Source of the DNA: Persicaria tinctoria
Taxonomy: Eukaryota; Streptophyta; Magnoliopsida; Caryophyllales; Polygonaceae
Direction of reading: 5' to 3'
DNA length: 64,000 nt
Assembly (NCBI GenBank): GCA_037127255.1
Contig: JBANSL010000003.1
Span: 18,107,314 to 18,171,313, forward strand
The notes beneath the pieces were generated by a model, which saw nothing but the letters and a program-made list of their open reading frames with translations, was not told the DNA's origin and searched no databases. The translations under genes were made by a program, and so were the position numbers. Below, in pieces: positions 21,417 to 33,320 of the stretch (positions within the stretch are counted from its first letter, which is position 1; every line of letters begins with the position of its first letter).

Positions 21417-24400
21417 TAATACGATATTGGAACTGTAGGGGGATTGGAAAACAGACCTTCTGGACTAATATGAACAAATGGCGGTCGCTAGATCATGTAC
21501 AAATGCTAATCTTAGCAGAAACAAAGACTGAAACTGAACCAAAGGAATGCTTATGGAAAAATGCGGGATTCACAAACATGTGTTGGTCCCTGGCGTCTGG
21601 TCGGGCCGGGGGAATTGCTCTATTCTGGAATGAAAACTCCTTCATAGACGAATCCATCTCGGTGATTATTCACCTCCCAAGAATTATTGGTGTAAAATAC
21701 GAGAGCATAAAAGAGAACTTTGAGTGTCTAATGTTGTTTGTATACGCCCCCCCAAACCCCTCAGAGAAAGACAACTTTTGGAGAAATCTATACAACCTAA
21801 TTACCCAAAGCGACATTCCATGCCTAATCATGGGAGATCTAAACGAAATAAGCCAACCATCGGATAAGAGCGGAGGAGCAGGAACCCTACCTGGGAGATT
21901 TCGGAGAATAATGGAATTCAAAGATGTATGCTCCTTGCTGGAGATCCCCTCGTACGGCAACCCCTTTACTTGGAGAAAGAAACAATTTGGCCCAGATAAC
22001 ATTCTTGAAAAACTGGACAGGGTGCTTGTCCAACATGAAATAATTGACATGTTCCCAGACTTGGCAACTAAAAATGGAGCATTCTCTAACTCGGACCACT
22101 GCCCTATTTCAATTAACATTTCCAAGAACACTAGCTTTAAACCACCCCCTTTTAAATTTGAAAACATTTGGTTGCAAAGGAGAGACTTTCGAAATATTGT
22201 TAAACAAGCATGGAGAGCTTCATGTGCCGGCTCTGCCATGTTCCGAATTACATACAAATCAAAAATCCTCAAACAAAAGGCAAAAAATTGGAACAAAAAA
22301 ACATTTGGGAACATCTTCCGACAAGTACAAGAAGTTGATGAGGCCCTAATTGAAATACAATCTATCCAACAACCTAACCAAGACCCAGAAGCACACACAA
22401 AAGAACAAAGTCTATTATCTAAACGAGAAAAGCTTCTCATGTTTCATAAAACTTACTGGAACCAAAGAGCTAAATCAAAACACTTAAAGTTAGCAGACAC
22501 TAACTCTGCCTATTTCCATAGAGTAGCCACAGGGAGAAGAAATCGAAAGATAATTAGAACAATCACCTCGACAGAAGGAACAAACATAATTGGCAATGAA
22601 AACATTAAAAGGGAAATTCAAAGAGACTTTGAAAAAAGATTTAATCGGGAACAAATGTATAGGACCTCCCAATTAGAAGAATACCTTTCAGAAATCAACC
22701 CAATCATTACAGAAGAGGAAAACAAATCACTTATTCAACAACCAACAAACAGTGAAATAAAAAATGCAGTCTTCTCAATGGGGAACAACAAATCCCCCGG
22801 CCCCGATGGAATGACGGCTGAGTTCTACAAAAATTATTGGGACATCGTTGGCTCTGATATCATCCGGGCTACAAAAGCTTTCTTTCACTCTGGCAAAATG
22901 TTAAAACAAATTAACCACACTTTTATCTCCCTCATACCAAAAATTGATAACCCCGCCATGACTACACACTATCGCCCAATTAGCCTGTGCTCTACCTTAT
23001 ATAAAATCATCTCAAAGATAATAACAGAACGACTGAAAATGGTAATAGGAAAACTTATACACCCATTACAAGGAGCTTTTGTTTCCGATAGAGCAATCCA
23101 AGACAACATCCTAATAGCACACGAGATATTCCACTCCTTTCGCACTAGAAAAGGTTCAAAGGGGTGGGCTGCAATAAAACTTGATATGGAGAAAGCATAC
23201 GACAGAGTAGATTGGCATTTCACGAAAGCAGTTCTTCAAAAATTCGGATTCAACCAAAAATTTGTGGATATTATTATGGAATGTGTGACAACAGTCTCTT
23301 TCTCTGTTTTAGTAAACAACGGCCCTACGGATCCTTTCAAACCTTCAAGGGGTTTGAGGCAAGGGGACCCCCTCTCCCCGTTTCTCTTCCTACTCGGGGC
23401 AGAAATTCTTTCTCGTAAACTCTCAAGGGAGGCAGATGCTAACCACAACAATATCGGATTTAAATTTGGCCATTCGGGTCCCTGTGTTCCGTTTCTGGCC
23501 TTTGCAGACGACATAATAATATTCTCGAAAGGAAGTAATTCTGCATGTACAAAAGTTAAAGAGATAATTGAAGACTATTGTAAATTCTCAGGGCAAAAAG
23601 TAAATTACCACAAATCATCCTTTCAAACCACACCAGATATTCCTAGATCAAGGGCTCGAGACCTAGAAGGGATTCTAAATATACCCCTTGAACGAAACCT
23701 GGAAAAATACTTAGGCTGTCCCATCATAAATGGAAGGGTTACCAAGGAAACCTTTGGCGAAATAATTTGCAAATCTAAAGACCAATTGAGCAAATGGCGT
23801 GCCAATGCCCTTTCCCAACAAGGCAGAGCAACCCTAATAGTGTCTAACTTATCATCAAAACCTTTGTACTCAATGCAGAGCTTCATGCTTCCGACAACGG
23901 TCCACAAACAACTAAATCAAATCAACAGAACATTTTTCTGGAACAAAGATGCGCAGCACAACCCTTTAATCAGTTGGGATAGAATATGTAAATCAAAAAG
24001 GGATGGAGGATTGGGAATTAGAAAAACCAAAGATATGAATGGAGCTCTTCAACTAAAACTCCTTTGGAAAATTCTGGCCGAACCGGAAAATAACTGGGTA
24101 AAAATCATACAATACAAGTATTTGAAAGAAAACCACATTCTGACCTACTCTAGAAAAGGCAATGCCTCGTGGCAATGGTCGAAACTGAGTTATCTAATCA
24201 CGAAATTCAAAACGGGACTCATTTGGCAGGTTGGGGATGGGAAATCAATTAAGTTTTGGGAAGATAATTGGGTGGCTACGACACCCCTAAAAGATAAAAT
24301 AGACTCTCAACACAACATTAATCCACATGATACCGTAAGCAACTTCATAATAGGAGGACAATGGTGGAAGGAAAAACTTGAATCGGTACTTCCTAAGCCC

Positions 24401-25541
24401 ATAGTAGAGGATATTATGAAAGTCTCCTTGCCAAACACCCCCCTTACTGACAGACTATATTGGTGGCCTGCCAAAAAGGGATGGTTCACAACGACAAGTG
24501 CCTACAACTTAATCTCATCCACACCACAAAGACCGTCGGATGAGTATTCATGGATCTGGAAACTTGACGCCCCACCCAAAGTTAAGAACTTTATTTGGAA
24601 AATAAAACAAAAAGGACTCGCCACGGCTACCCGTCTGGCCATAAAAGGGGTGGCGGTACCGAACACATGTAGTTTGTGCAACCAGTTCGTGGAAGATGAT
24701 ATTCATCTTTTCATAGAATGTCCCATCAACAATTTCCAACAACAATTCCCTGGACAAATATCTCAAAACATTAACAACCTAATTACAGAAAACAGAGATA
24801 TGAACCAAATTCTACAAATCTTAGGCTCAACCCTTCCGATGGAGAAGAAACAATATATAGCAATGAGATGGTGGACCATTTGGTTCATAAGAAATCAAAC
24901 AATCTTTAAAAATGAAACAATCCCCTCTGCAGAAGCTATCAAAAAAATGATCACGACCAATATTGAAAATTGGAGGAAAGCTAGTAGATGGAATAAAATG
25001 GAGGATGACGGCGTACATAAGCAAAGTAAAGGAAAAGGGATCTCTGGGAACATTGGGAAAACCTACCGATGGCGGAAACCTCCGGAGGGAAAATATAAAT
25101 TAAACTTTGACGGATCATTTAAATCAACCACAAACAGTTCCATTGGATATATTATCAGAGACTGGCATGGGGACCCAATCAACATGGGCGGAAAAGCTAA
25201 TGGTGGACAATCACCCCTTGTAGCGGAAGTCTTAGCTCTACGCCTAGGGATAGAAAAAGCAAGAGAACTAAACATAACCAATCTAATAATAGAAGGAGAC
25301 TCTAAAATTATCACGGACTATCTAAAGATCACATGTTGGATGTCCTTGGGAAATAGAAATGATTATGTCAGATATCCAAAGCCTTCTCAAAGGAATAAAG
25401 AATGTTAGTATATCACATATCCCCCGTATTGGTAATCGGGTAGCGGATAAGGTTGCACACCTTAGCTACTCTACCAGGGGGCCTGAGCTATACCTAGATA
25501 CAGGTCTTCTTGACCTCATCCGTCAGGATGCTTTCGGTTAG
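21413..25541 (+). CDS. LINE ORF2: endonuclease, reverse transcriptase, RNase H (one frameshift)
   Basis: The protein nicks target DNA and reverse-transcribes LINE RNA at the nick. Order: APE-like endonuclease (WNCRGIG at about residue 6, LAETKT, IMGDLNEI, SDHCPISI near residue 230); reverse transcriptase (NNKSPGPDGM near 460, KLDMEKAYDRVDW, GLRQGDPLSPFLFLLG, catalytic FADD near residue 697); a zf-RVT segment (CSLCNQFVEDDIHLFIECP, about 1080-1105); RNase H (KLNFDGSFK from about 1230, ending with the IPRIGNRVADKVAHLSY segment). The first frame stops at 25408. RNase H continues in the +1 frame to 25541, so one indel lies between about 25320 and 25350. Apart from this the domains look complete. 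The ATG is at 21413. Confidence 0.92.
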
Positions 25542-25699
25542 GGTTCCCCATCCGAATTTTTACCTAATCAAAAAAAAAAAAAAAAAAAAAAAGTAACGAG
25601 TATAAATTATATTAAAATTTTAATATTTTATAAAGTTTTTATGTTTTTTCTAGAGAATGTTCCAAAAAATAAAAATAAAATATTACTGATCGAAGGAAC

Positions 25700-25957
25700 T
25701 ATATTATAATTTATAATATAGGGGGGATCACATCTGGTGTGAATAATATATCTCTTTTCTTGTATGAAGATGAAAATAGAGCTCACCAGCACTCCAACAG
25801 GCCCAGTGGAATGGGCAAGTCATGCTCATGCATGCAGGCAGCTGATAACAAAAAAGCTGGTTGGGCCTTCAGCCCAACAGATATACAATTTTGGGATTCC
25901 AGAGAGACCCATTTTGACAATGCCTCCATTTTCTTGGATGACATGAAATTTTCTATT
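25700..25957. other. Short intergenic gap between LINE and copia LTR
   Basis: About 250 bp with no recognisable gene. A short frame (25739-25960) runs through it without similarity to a known family. It is the host DNA, or an older repeat, lying next to the copia 3' LTR. Confidence 0.35.
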
Positions 25958-26277
25958 TGATAGAATTTGAAGAGGAAATAATATTAAAAGAGGCAATTTG
26001 AAGAGGAAAATAAAGTTCAAAAGCTCTCAAATGTGTTTACTCTTTATTTGTGTCTTTCACTCTTATTGATATATGTTTATGCTTACAACGATTGCTATTT
26101 ATAGGCTAGCTACATGCATGAATTGTACGTAAGAAACTACAAAGCTAAAGCTCGCACTTAATACCTTAAATTAACTCACATAACGTAAGGAGTTAAATGG
26201 TGTAACCCATCCCTCATGAATTCCCTTGTAAAAGTGCATGATACTTTATTATTGAATAAAGTTTAATTTTTAACGCA
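25958..26277 (-). repeat. Copia 3' LTR
   Basis: On the minus strand this begins TGCGTTAAAAATTAAAC right after the purine tract that follows the polyprotein end and finishes at TCTATCA. A CCTATAAATAGC TATA element lies in its middle. The partner LTR is absent, so borders are inferred from TG...CA ends and the polypurine tract only. Confidence 0.65.
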
Positions 26278-26288
26278 CCCCCTTAAAC

Positions 26289-27901
26289 TTAATTCCTTGT
26301 AACACCGAGCATAGACCACAACTTGATGAAAGTTTCTGCTTTCAGAGGCTTCGTTAAAATATCTGCAACTTGCTCTTGAGTCTTCACATACTTGACTTCA
26401 ATATCGTTCCTGGAAACACATTCACGGATGAAATGATACCTTGTGTCAATGTGCTTGCTCCGATCATGGAACACTGGATTCTTAGCCAAAACAATGGCTG
26501 ACTTGTTATCAACAAGGATCTCTACGGCTTCCGGTTACGACATCTGCAAATCTTCCAACAATCTTCTCAACCAAATAGCATGACAAACACATGATGTAGC
26601 AACAACATACTCAGCTTCACAAGTAGAAATAGTAACAATAGACTGCTTCTTTGAACTCTAAGTGAAAGCAGTATCCCATGAAGAAAACGAAACCAGAAGT
26701 ACTCTTTCGATCATCAACATCTCACGCCCAGTCACTATCACTATAACCTACAAGCTTATATTCATTTGAAGAAGAATAAGGGTATGTTTGGATTCCAAAT
26801 GCATTATGTTTATAATGCAAAATAATAAGGCGGTGTTTGGTTAACAAAATTTTTAAAGCATTTAAATTATGATATTTTTGGATTCCACAATATATTAATT
26901 AAAATGTAATTATTTTATCTCGATTTATGTAATTATTTGGTTAAATTACGTTTTTACCTCGATTTTTAAGAGATTTTTATTTTTACAGCCAAACGGACAC
27001 ATAAAATGAGGTAAAATAATTGCATTATAATGAAAATGCAATGGAATCCAAACACACCCTAAAGCAATCCATAACTAATAGTACCTTTGATGTACCGAAG
27101 AATACATTTTGCTGCTTTGAAATGTGTTGGTGTCGGTGTCTCCATGTATCGACTCACGAGCCTAACTCCATAGAGAATGTCTGGGCGAGTACATGTCAAA
27201 TATCTCAAACTTCCTACAAGGCTATTGAATGTTGTAGAATCAACATTCTCACCTTCGTCATACTTTGATAACTTGAGCCCGCAATCATTCGGTGTACTTA
27301 CGGGTTGACAACCATCCATTCTGAACTTCATCAGAATCTCATTAGCAAATCTTTCTTGGCAAATGAAAATCCCATCATCTGATTGCTTAATCTCAATGCC
27401 GAGATAATAAGACACGAGACCAAGATCAGTCATCTCAAACTCTCTCGTCATGGCTTGCTTGAAATCTCCAAATATTCTCGGGTTGTTACCCGTGAAAATC
27501 ATATCAGCAACATATAAGCAAACAAATAGAGTATCACCATTTTCACATACCTTGGCATAGAGCGCATACTCATTCGGGCATTTGACAAACCCGTTCTCTT
27601 ACATATACTTATCAATCCTGCTATTCCATGGTTGTGGTACTTGTTTTAAGCCATACAAGGCTTTCTTCAACTTCAACACCTTATCTTCATGACTTTTGAT
27701 AAGATACCCAGGAGGTTGTTTAACGTAAACATCCTCTTCAAGCACGTCATTTAAAAATGCCGATTTCACATCCATATGGTAAACCTTCCACTTTATATGA
27801 GCAGCAAGTGAAATCATCAGACGAACAGTCTCTAATCGAGCAACTGGAGCAAACACCTCACCATAATCGCCTGGACGTTGGCTGTAGCCTTTTGCAACCA
27901 A
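26289..27901 (-). pseudogene. Copia reverse transcriptase and RNase H, broken
   Basis: Fragments in order on the minus strand: MVAKGYSQRPGDYGEVFAPV, the HMDVKSAFLN and LKKALYGLKQ segments, then a stop after SRIDKYM. Next come the YVAD segment near 27507, EMTDLGLVSYYLGIEI and RYLTCTRPDILYGV. RNase H is split by the MITE at 26780-27059 and ends with DILTKPLKAETF. The catalytic site reads YVAD where active copia enzymes have YVDD, one Asp changed to Ala. Several stops and frame changes lie between the blocks. Confidence 0.85.
26780..27059. mobile_element. Tourist-like (PIF/Harbinger) MITE inside copia RNase H
   Basis: A 280-bp element with ends GGGTATGTTTGGATTCCA and, inverted, GGGTGTGTTTGGATTCCA, flanked by TAA on both sides (26777-26779 and 27060-27062). 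The 3-bp TAA duplication and the GTTTGG-containing ends fit Tourist-like MITEs. It has no coding capacity. It lies in the copia gene between the YGLL and SSSNEYKLVGYSD segments. Confidence 0.85.
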
Positions 27902-27917
27902 CCTTGCCTTGTACCTT

Positions 27918-28900
27918 TCAACCTTGCCTTGAGCATTCTTCTTCTCCTTGAAAACTCACGTACTTCAGACCAATGGGCTTTTCACCTTTTGGTAAAGTTG
28001 TCAGTGCCCATATATCTTTCTTCTCGACCGACTTGATCTCTTCATTCATAGCAACTCTCCATTTTTCGTCATTCACTGCCTCCTGAAAATCCACGGGCTC
28101 CGAATCAGCAAAATAACAATAGAGAGTTAGATCATTATGCAAATCCTCCTCTTGAGCATAAATTTCTTCAAGGCTTCTCATTTTTGGAGGTCTCCCACTT
28201 GAGCTCTCATAGAATGATGGTGATGCCGATGTCCTTGAAGAATATGGTGAACTTTGAACGCATGGTGATGGAGAAGGCGTTGTAGGTTCTCGATAAACAC
28301 CTTCGTCTTGATCTTCTTCGATATGAGTTGGAAAGAAATCATATCTCTCCCTGTCTCCAAGGCTCCAATCCCATGCATCATTTTCATCGAACTGAACATC
28401 TCTGTTGATGACAATCTTGTTTGCCACAGGATCATAGAGCTTGTAACCTTTAGATCTTTGGTCATAGCCAATGAAGACATGTTTCTTGCTTTTATCTTCA
28501 AGCTTCGTTCCGACCTGATCTGGCACATGTACATAGCCAATGCTCCCAATCACTCTCAAATGAGATGCACTTGGCTTTCTTCCACTCCATTCTTCTTGAG
28601 GAGTTTGATCTGATAAGCTCTTTGCTGGACATCGGTTGGCTAGATAGACTGAGCAATCAACTGCGTCATCCCAGAACTCTTTCGGCATCTTCCTTGTCAT
28701 CAGCATGCTTCGGGCCATGTTGAGAATGATCCGATTCTTTCTTTCAAACCCGTCATTTTGTTGAGGAAATCTTCACTGTCAGAAATCTTTTGATGCCATT
28801 CAAATCACAGAACTCATTGAACTCATTAGAAGTAAACTCGCCACCTCTATCAGTTCTAAGAGACTTGATATAAAGACCATTTTGTTGAGGAAATCGTCAC
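27918..28900 (-). pseudogene. Copia integrase remnant and linker
   Basis: Upstream (27.7-28.9 kb) lies the end of the integrase core: SLRTDRGGEFTSNEF near 28850, then MARSMLMTRKMPKEFWDDAV, the TPQEEWSGRKPSASHLRV segment and KHVFIGYDQRSKGYKLYDP. The His-Cys finger and the first catalytic residues are missing, lost in a deletion between the protease and this block. A Ser/Pro-rich linker (VYREPTTPSPSPCVQSSPYS) leads toward the reverse transcriptase and the frame breaks at about 27918. Confidence 0.8.
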
Positions 28901-28923
28901 GTTGGCACCTTGGCGATCACATT

Positions 28924-29244
28924 CTAATGATCATCTTGGAGCAAGAGACTACGATTCTTCATGTGTACCTCGTCGGTCTTCTCCAAAAGTTGTCCCAAAC
29001 TCAAAATGTTGCTCTTCATGTTAGGAACAAAATAAACATTGCTTATGAATTGATGACCACCATTCTTTATACAGATCAAAATGGTACCTTTTCCCTTGAT
29101 GAGAACTTTGGAGTTGTCTCCGAACATAACACCTCCGGTGATCGACTCATCAAGCTCTACAAATTTCTTCTTGTCACCGCACATGTGATTGGTCGCCACA
29201 TTATCAAGGTACCACACATCCTTCTTGTCTTTCCACCATTTCAC
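28924..29244 (-). pseudogene. Copia protease remnant
   Basis: The minus strand reads KWWKDKKDVWYLDNVATN, where the aspartic protease normally has a DSGA/DNGA-type active site. The reading is DNVA, so the Gly is replaced and the protease is probably inactive. GVMFGDNSKVLIKGKGTI and VYFVPNMKSNILSLGQLLE follow as in the family. The gag-pre-integrase part ends abruptly at about 28920. Confidence 0.8.
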
Positions 29245-29289
29245 TTGTTATGTGATCCAATATCAGGTCTTGATCTGTTAGGATTACGT

Positions 29290-31945
29290 TTTGTTTTGTT
29301 GTAAAGGATCTAGTTGATCTTTTAAAAAAAATTATTCTAGCTGTAACTTGATAATATTTCGTGTTTTTATCACCTAACTAAATGTGTCTGATTTTAGCTC
29401 GTTGTTTCCAGAATTTATGGTTAAATTCGAGAAGTCGATATTTCTTATGTTCTAATCATGCTAGCTTATTTTCATCCATGGTCGAAATATTTCCCGACGA
29501 CATTCTGTCCTGTAGAGCTTTAATTTGAAGATCTACCTGGGAGAGTTGTTTTGTAATATTATTTGGGTTAGATTTGCACCATTTTTTAATATTCTGTTTT
29601 AAAAGTTTTTGTTTCTGAATTAGTTTGAATCCAAAGGAACCTTTCATCTTATTACTCCAAACTTTCTTAATAATGGTTTCGAGAGCATCATTAGTAGTCC
29701 AAGTCATTTCAAATCTAAACGGAGATCCTTTTCTTTTAACGTGAGAGCCAATCTGAAAAGAGATAGGGGTGTGATCCGAACTAGAGAAAGGATGGTGGTT
29801 GATACAGAGGTTGGGAAACCAGTTTAAGATCTGTTGGTGAGCTAGCATTCTATCTAGACGTTCATATGTGTTGTTAACCAAAGTTTTGTTTTTCCTCCAC
29901 GTAAAGGGCGAGTCCATGAAGGGGAGAGTTTGCAATCCTAGTTCTTCTTTGATATCTCTAATTCTTCTGAATCTATTGATGTTAGGAAGGATTCCTCCTA
30001 CTTTTTTTTTGTATCAGATTCAATGTCGTTAAGAACTCCTATAATAAGAACGTGAAGCCTATACTTATTGACCATTTGGTATATATTATGCCAAAAATCA
30101 TCTTTCTCACTTTCAATTGAGGGAGCATAGACAAAGAGTAAGAGCAACTCATGCTTTTCTATGGTTGTTTTAATCAAAATAGATATATGATGTAATTCAA
30201 GAATTTGACTGACCTTTTCCAATTTTGTTTTTAAGAGCAGCCAGATTCCACCTTTGCGTCCATTTGATTGAATATAGATGGCTAGCTTTGTGAAATCCAG
30301 AGCTCTTGATTTGAGTATCCGAGGGGGCTATTTCTGACTTTGTTTATGTTAGGACTAAAGCATCAATATCATTCACAAATCTAAAATGATTGATTTGTTT
30401 CCACATAAGTGGCCTTTTTGTGCCTCTTACATTCCAATATGCTATATTAATCATACAATTGATTATAAAAGAGCCTATATTTTGTTGAACTTTATAAGGA
30501 AGATTACAAGATATATTCCTTAGATTACAACTTACATTCCAACAAAGAGTAGGTTCCTCTTGAATGTTCTTACTTTGTGAGATTCTCCTTGGATTTTTCA
30601 TTGCTGTGTTGTTGTCCTTTTTGGAATCTTTGCTTCTTCTTGAGTAATCTTTCATAGTTTGCCATCTTTTCTGCGTCTTCTGGCTTTGGATGGAGTGTCC
30701 ATGTTTGCATGTAAGGTTTTTCTTTTCAAAGAAGCTTATTTTGATAGAACTTTTGTTTTGCCAAGGTTTTGTTGGTAAGGTTGGCGCAGCTTACCACCCA
30801 CAAAAATCCTAAGATTCCTATGGGGCTTAGCTTAAAGTTTTTGATGAGTGTAAGGCTTAGAGGCATACTTGATGTCCTTAGTTGATCTATATTTAGATGC
30901 TTCCCATTCCTACAAGTTGTTAGTATTCTTGCCACCCTCGCCAGGTGAGAAAGCAAGAGAATGAAATCATACAACATATGGAAGAGAGATGAATAACAGA
31001 CGCATATAAAAATAAAGGAAGCCATAGCCTCTAAGTGATCTTGGATAGGAAGGTCTCCAAAAGAAAAACGTAGAGTAGGTTCAAACAATTCCAGAGCTCT
31101 AGTTTCAAAGAAGTAGGTTTTAGTTTCGAAAACATCCTTTATAGGATAGAGAGCTTTAAGCTACTTCTGGCCACACCAGTGCCCTACAGCATCAGTGTCA
31201 CCGTTGCAGGCAATGGAAAAACGCACAGATATATTGTTTACACCAATTGCAAATTCAGGAGAATAGGCAAGTCTGATCATCTTAGTTTTTAGAGCAAGCG
31301 GGTCTTTAATCCTACCACGATCCTTGCTATCCAAAGTGAAATTAGGAAGGTAATGGCAATCGAGAGCATGTAGGAAATCATACCAATGTACCAATTTCAT
31401 ACCTATCCTAACACCAAAAGCTTTTGAATAGGCATTAATATCTAGAGAGAAGAGAGATTTAAGATTAAACTTATCTGGGGTTTTGAGAAATGGATTGGTG
31501 CCTGCCTTGGCATCAAATTGTAGGTGTAGAGTTGGGTTGAGGTCCTGAGTGATCGGGTTGCATGGAGGAATCTAGGTTGTTATGAGGCATCGAGCCTTCT
31601 TGGCCAAGACCCACCACATGACATTCATCTTGACAGCCACTTGCAGAGGCGATGCTGACTTTGGGTTGCTATGCTGAATGTTCCAGTTGCATGCAAGGAT
31701 GCAAGCATCTGATTTCAAGAGTTGAGTAAATTACTTTGGGGTTATTAGCAGATGGGCTTGGTTGGCGAGACCTCCTTCTTGTTCTTCCTTTGGTGTTAAA
31801 CCACCCTTGCTTATTCCTCCATTCTTCAATCTAGATTTCCAAGGTCGAGGAGGTGCAACGGGGAGGGAGATGAATCCGCCGCCTCGCCCTAAGTAATTGA
31901 CCCTTCCTCGTTCTTGAATCTGCATGAGGCTGCCATTAATACATA
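29290..31945 (-). pseudogene. Decayed L1-type LINE fragment
   Basis: The minus strand keeps the ORF2 endonuclease: MINIAYWNVRGTKRPLMWKQ from an ATG at 30454, LLLLFVYAPSIESEKDDFWHNI, DSPFTWRKNKTL, and SSSDHTPISF near 29770. The following linker (FWKQRAKIRH near 29400) then runs with stops to about 29300. The reverse transcriptase and 3' end are absent. Upstream, about 1.3 kb without clear homology separates ORF2 from a Gly/Lys-rich segment (GGISKGGLTPKEEQEGG, near 31800) that may be the ORF1 tail. Many stops make it inactive. At the junction near 29270-29290 it abuts the copia fragment. Confidence 0.8.
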
Positions 31946-31952
31946 GATATTT

Positions 31953-33074
31953 GATACAGAAATTTCACGAGGTACCCCTGAGGTATCGCTTAATTCACGC
32001 GGTGACCAATTCTTTTAACTCTTTCACGTGGTACCCCTGAGGTTGTGTTTTATTTCACCTCGTGCCTTTTCCGTTAAAAAACACAACTAAGTCGTTATTT
32101 GTTGTTTAAAAGAAAAAAAAATTATTTTATTTTTTCCCAAAGAGAAGAACCGAAGCCTTCGATCTTGCCGTACATGCGTAGATTCATGGTGATTTGCTTA
32201 ATTTTCTCTTTTGACGCTGTCGGAGTCCCTCTTCGGTACAAATCCAAAGTATGTAGTTGCTCCGACGTCCGATTCAACCCTGTAGTGCTCAAAATAACTT
32301 GGGACACTGCTCCGTTAATGTTGCTCTCCTCTTTGTTGTTGCTGCTCCTAATTGGTCACTTCCAGTTTATCATATGAACTTATTCTAGGGGTTTTTAGTA
32401 ATTGAACTCAAATCAAAGTGTCCCAGACGGTATAGAATTGAATTTTCAATTTCTGCCTCAAGATTTTTGATTCAGGAAGGAAATTGGGGGAACTTTTCAA
32501 ACCCTAGAAGCAATGGATTATACCCTTAAACTCCCTTAGATTTTAGACCGGTTTAACTTTGAATAGTTTGAAATTTTGGAGGGATTTGTATACAGAGCCC
32601 CTAGATTTTGTAGAGGGGAAGAAGATGGAGAGGGCGGCGGTTGTGGAGGGGTGTCTTGGGGCCCATGGTCACGACGGCGAATTTCTAGGGTTCCGAATCT
32701 TTCGACCCCGATTGAAATTGATGCTGAAAAGTATCTGGTTTCGCCGTCCCGGTGAGTCTCCCTCCAGCCTCAACGTCGGCAACCAACAACCCTAATGTCG
32801 GCGTGTCCCCCTCTAGCAGCCTTGCCCTCCTCTGCGCGCCTGTGCTGTTCGGGTTTCCCCTATGCAGCGTGTTGTTCTTTCCCCTCTTTGGTTTCAATTG
32901 AACTAAATTGATTTTTTTTTAATTTACAAGTTAACAGAACCGTTTAAATAAATACGGAAGGGCACGAGGTGAAACAAAACACAACCTCAGGGGTACCATG
33001 TGAAAGAGGTAAAAGAATTGGTCACCGCTTGAATTAAGCGATACGTTAGGGGTACCTCGTGAAATTTCCGTATC
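31953..33074. mobile_element. TIR element (MULE-like or foldback), about 120-bp TIRs
   Basis: The left arm 31953-32074 and right arm about 32953-33074 are inverted copies with roughly 90% identity by eye. They start GATACAGAAATTTCACGAGG and GATACGGAAATTTCACGAGG. Within each arm a TTTCACG(A/T)GGTACCCC-like unit occurs twice. No unambiguous TSD was found, so the superfamily is uncertain. The interior is partly GC-rich. One segment (32125-32310, minus strand) reads SEQLHTLDLYRRGTPTASKE and looks protein-like, but I do not recognise it. Confidence 0.65.
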
Positions 33075-33080
33075 TATAAT

Positions 33081-33134
33081 AATACATAAAAAGTTGTGTT
33101 CATGGGCAATACATAAAAAGTTGTGTTCATGGGC
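33081..33134. repeat. 27-bp tandem duplication
   Basis: Two perfect copies of a 27-bp unit that begins AATACATAAAAAGTTGTG and ends CATGGGC sit side by side just beyond the TIR element. It is a simple local duplication. Confidence 0.9.
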
Positions 33135-33202
33135 AATTTATTGCTATTATTAATTCCACAAAAAAATTGCTATTTTTTCTTATATGCTCAACATCTATCA
33201 AT

Positions 33203-33320
33203 ATAATTTCTTTAGCTCAATGGTAGTAGTGGTTGATGAGAATCCCTCCAACCAGGGTTCAAATCTTAGCAACTACATCTTTTATTTTATTTTCCTACTT
33301 TGTCATTTTCTACTTAATGA
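33203..33320 (+). mobile_element. tRNA-derived SINE head
   Basis: TAGCTCAATGG (33213-33223) matches a pol III A box and GGGTTCAAATCTT (33255-33267) a B box, with spacing typical of tRNA-derived SINEs. The A/B segment cannot fold as a proper tRNA. AT-rich sequence follows and the 3' end is not resolved. Confidence 0.55.

Larger units (their letters stand above)
17196..25591 (+). mobile_element. Near-intact L1-type LINE, 18-bp TSD
   Basis: The non-LTR retrotransposon is bounded by perfect copies of AGTAACGAGTATAAATTA (17178-17195 and 25592-25609). It ends in about 22 A residues (25570-25591; one A is ambiguous with the TSD). It has a 686-bp 5' leader, ORF1 (17882-19456), a 1.96-kb spacer with additional ORFs, ORF2 (21413-25541) and a 3' tail. 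The full-length TSD and poly(A) show target-primed integration. Only one disabling lesion was seen, a frameshift near the end of ORF2, so the insertion is young. Confidence 0.93.
16843..25699. mobile_element. Possible Stowaway-like MITE split by the LINE
   Basis: CTCCCTCCAATTAAGAATA at 16843, preceded by TA, faces an inverted, diverged counterpart ending CGATCGAAGGAAC-like sequence at 25699, followed by TA. Without the LINE and one TSD copy the element would be about 440 bp. The two ends match only partly, so this is a suggestion. Confidence 0.35.
25958..29270 (-). mobile_element. Decayed Ty1/copia (TNT1-like polyprotein), 5' part lost
   Basis: The minus strand carries, from 29244 down, protease, remnants of integrase, reverse transcriptase and RNase H, then a purine tract (TTAAGGGGG) and a 320-bp 3' LTR (26277-25958) with a TATA-like CCTATAAATAGC near 26104. 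No 5' LTR or gag is present; at about 29270 the sequence switches to a LINE. The most similar family is the TNT1-94-type polyprotein common in plants. Stops, frameshifts, an integrase deletion, a mutated catalytic motif and a MITE insertion make it inactive. Confidence 0.85.

Noticed and set aside
33203..33290. tRNA gene
   Set aside because: A and B boxes are present but the arms do not pair; a SINE head is the better reading.
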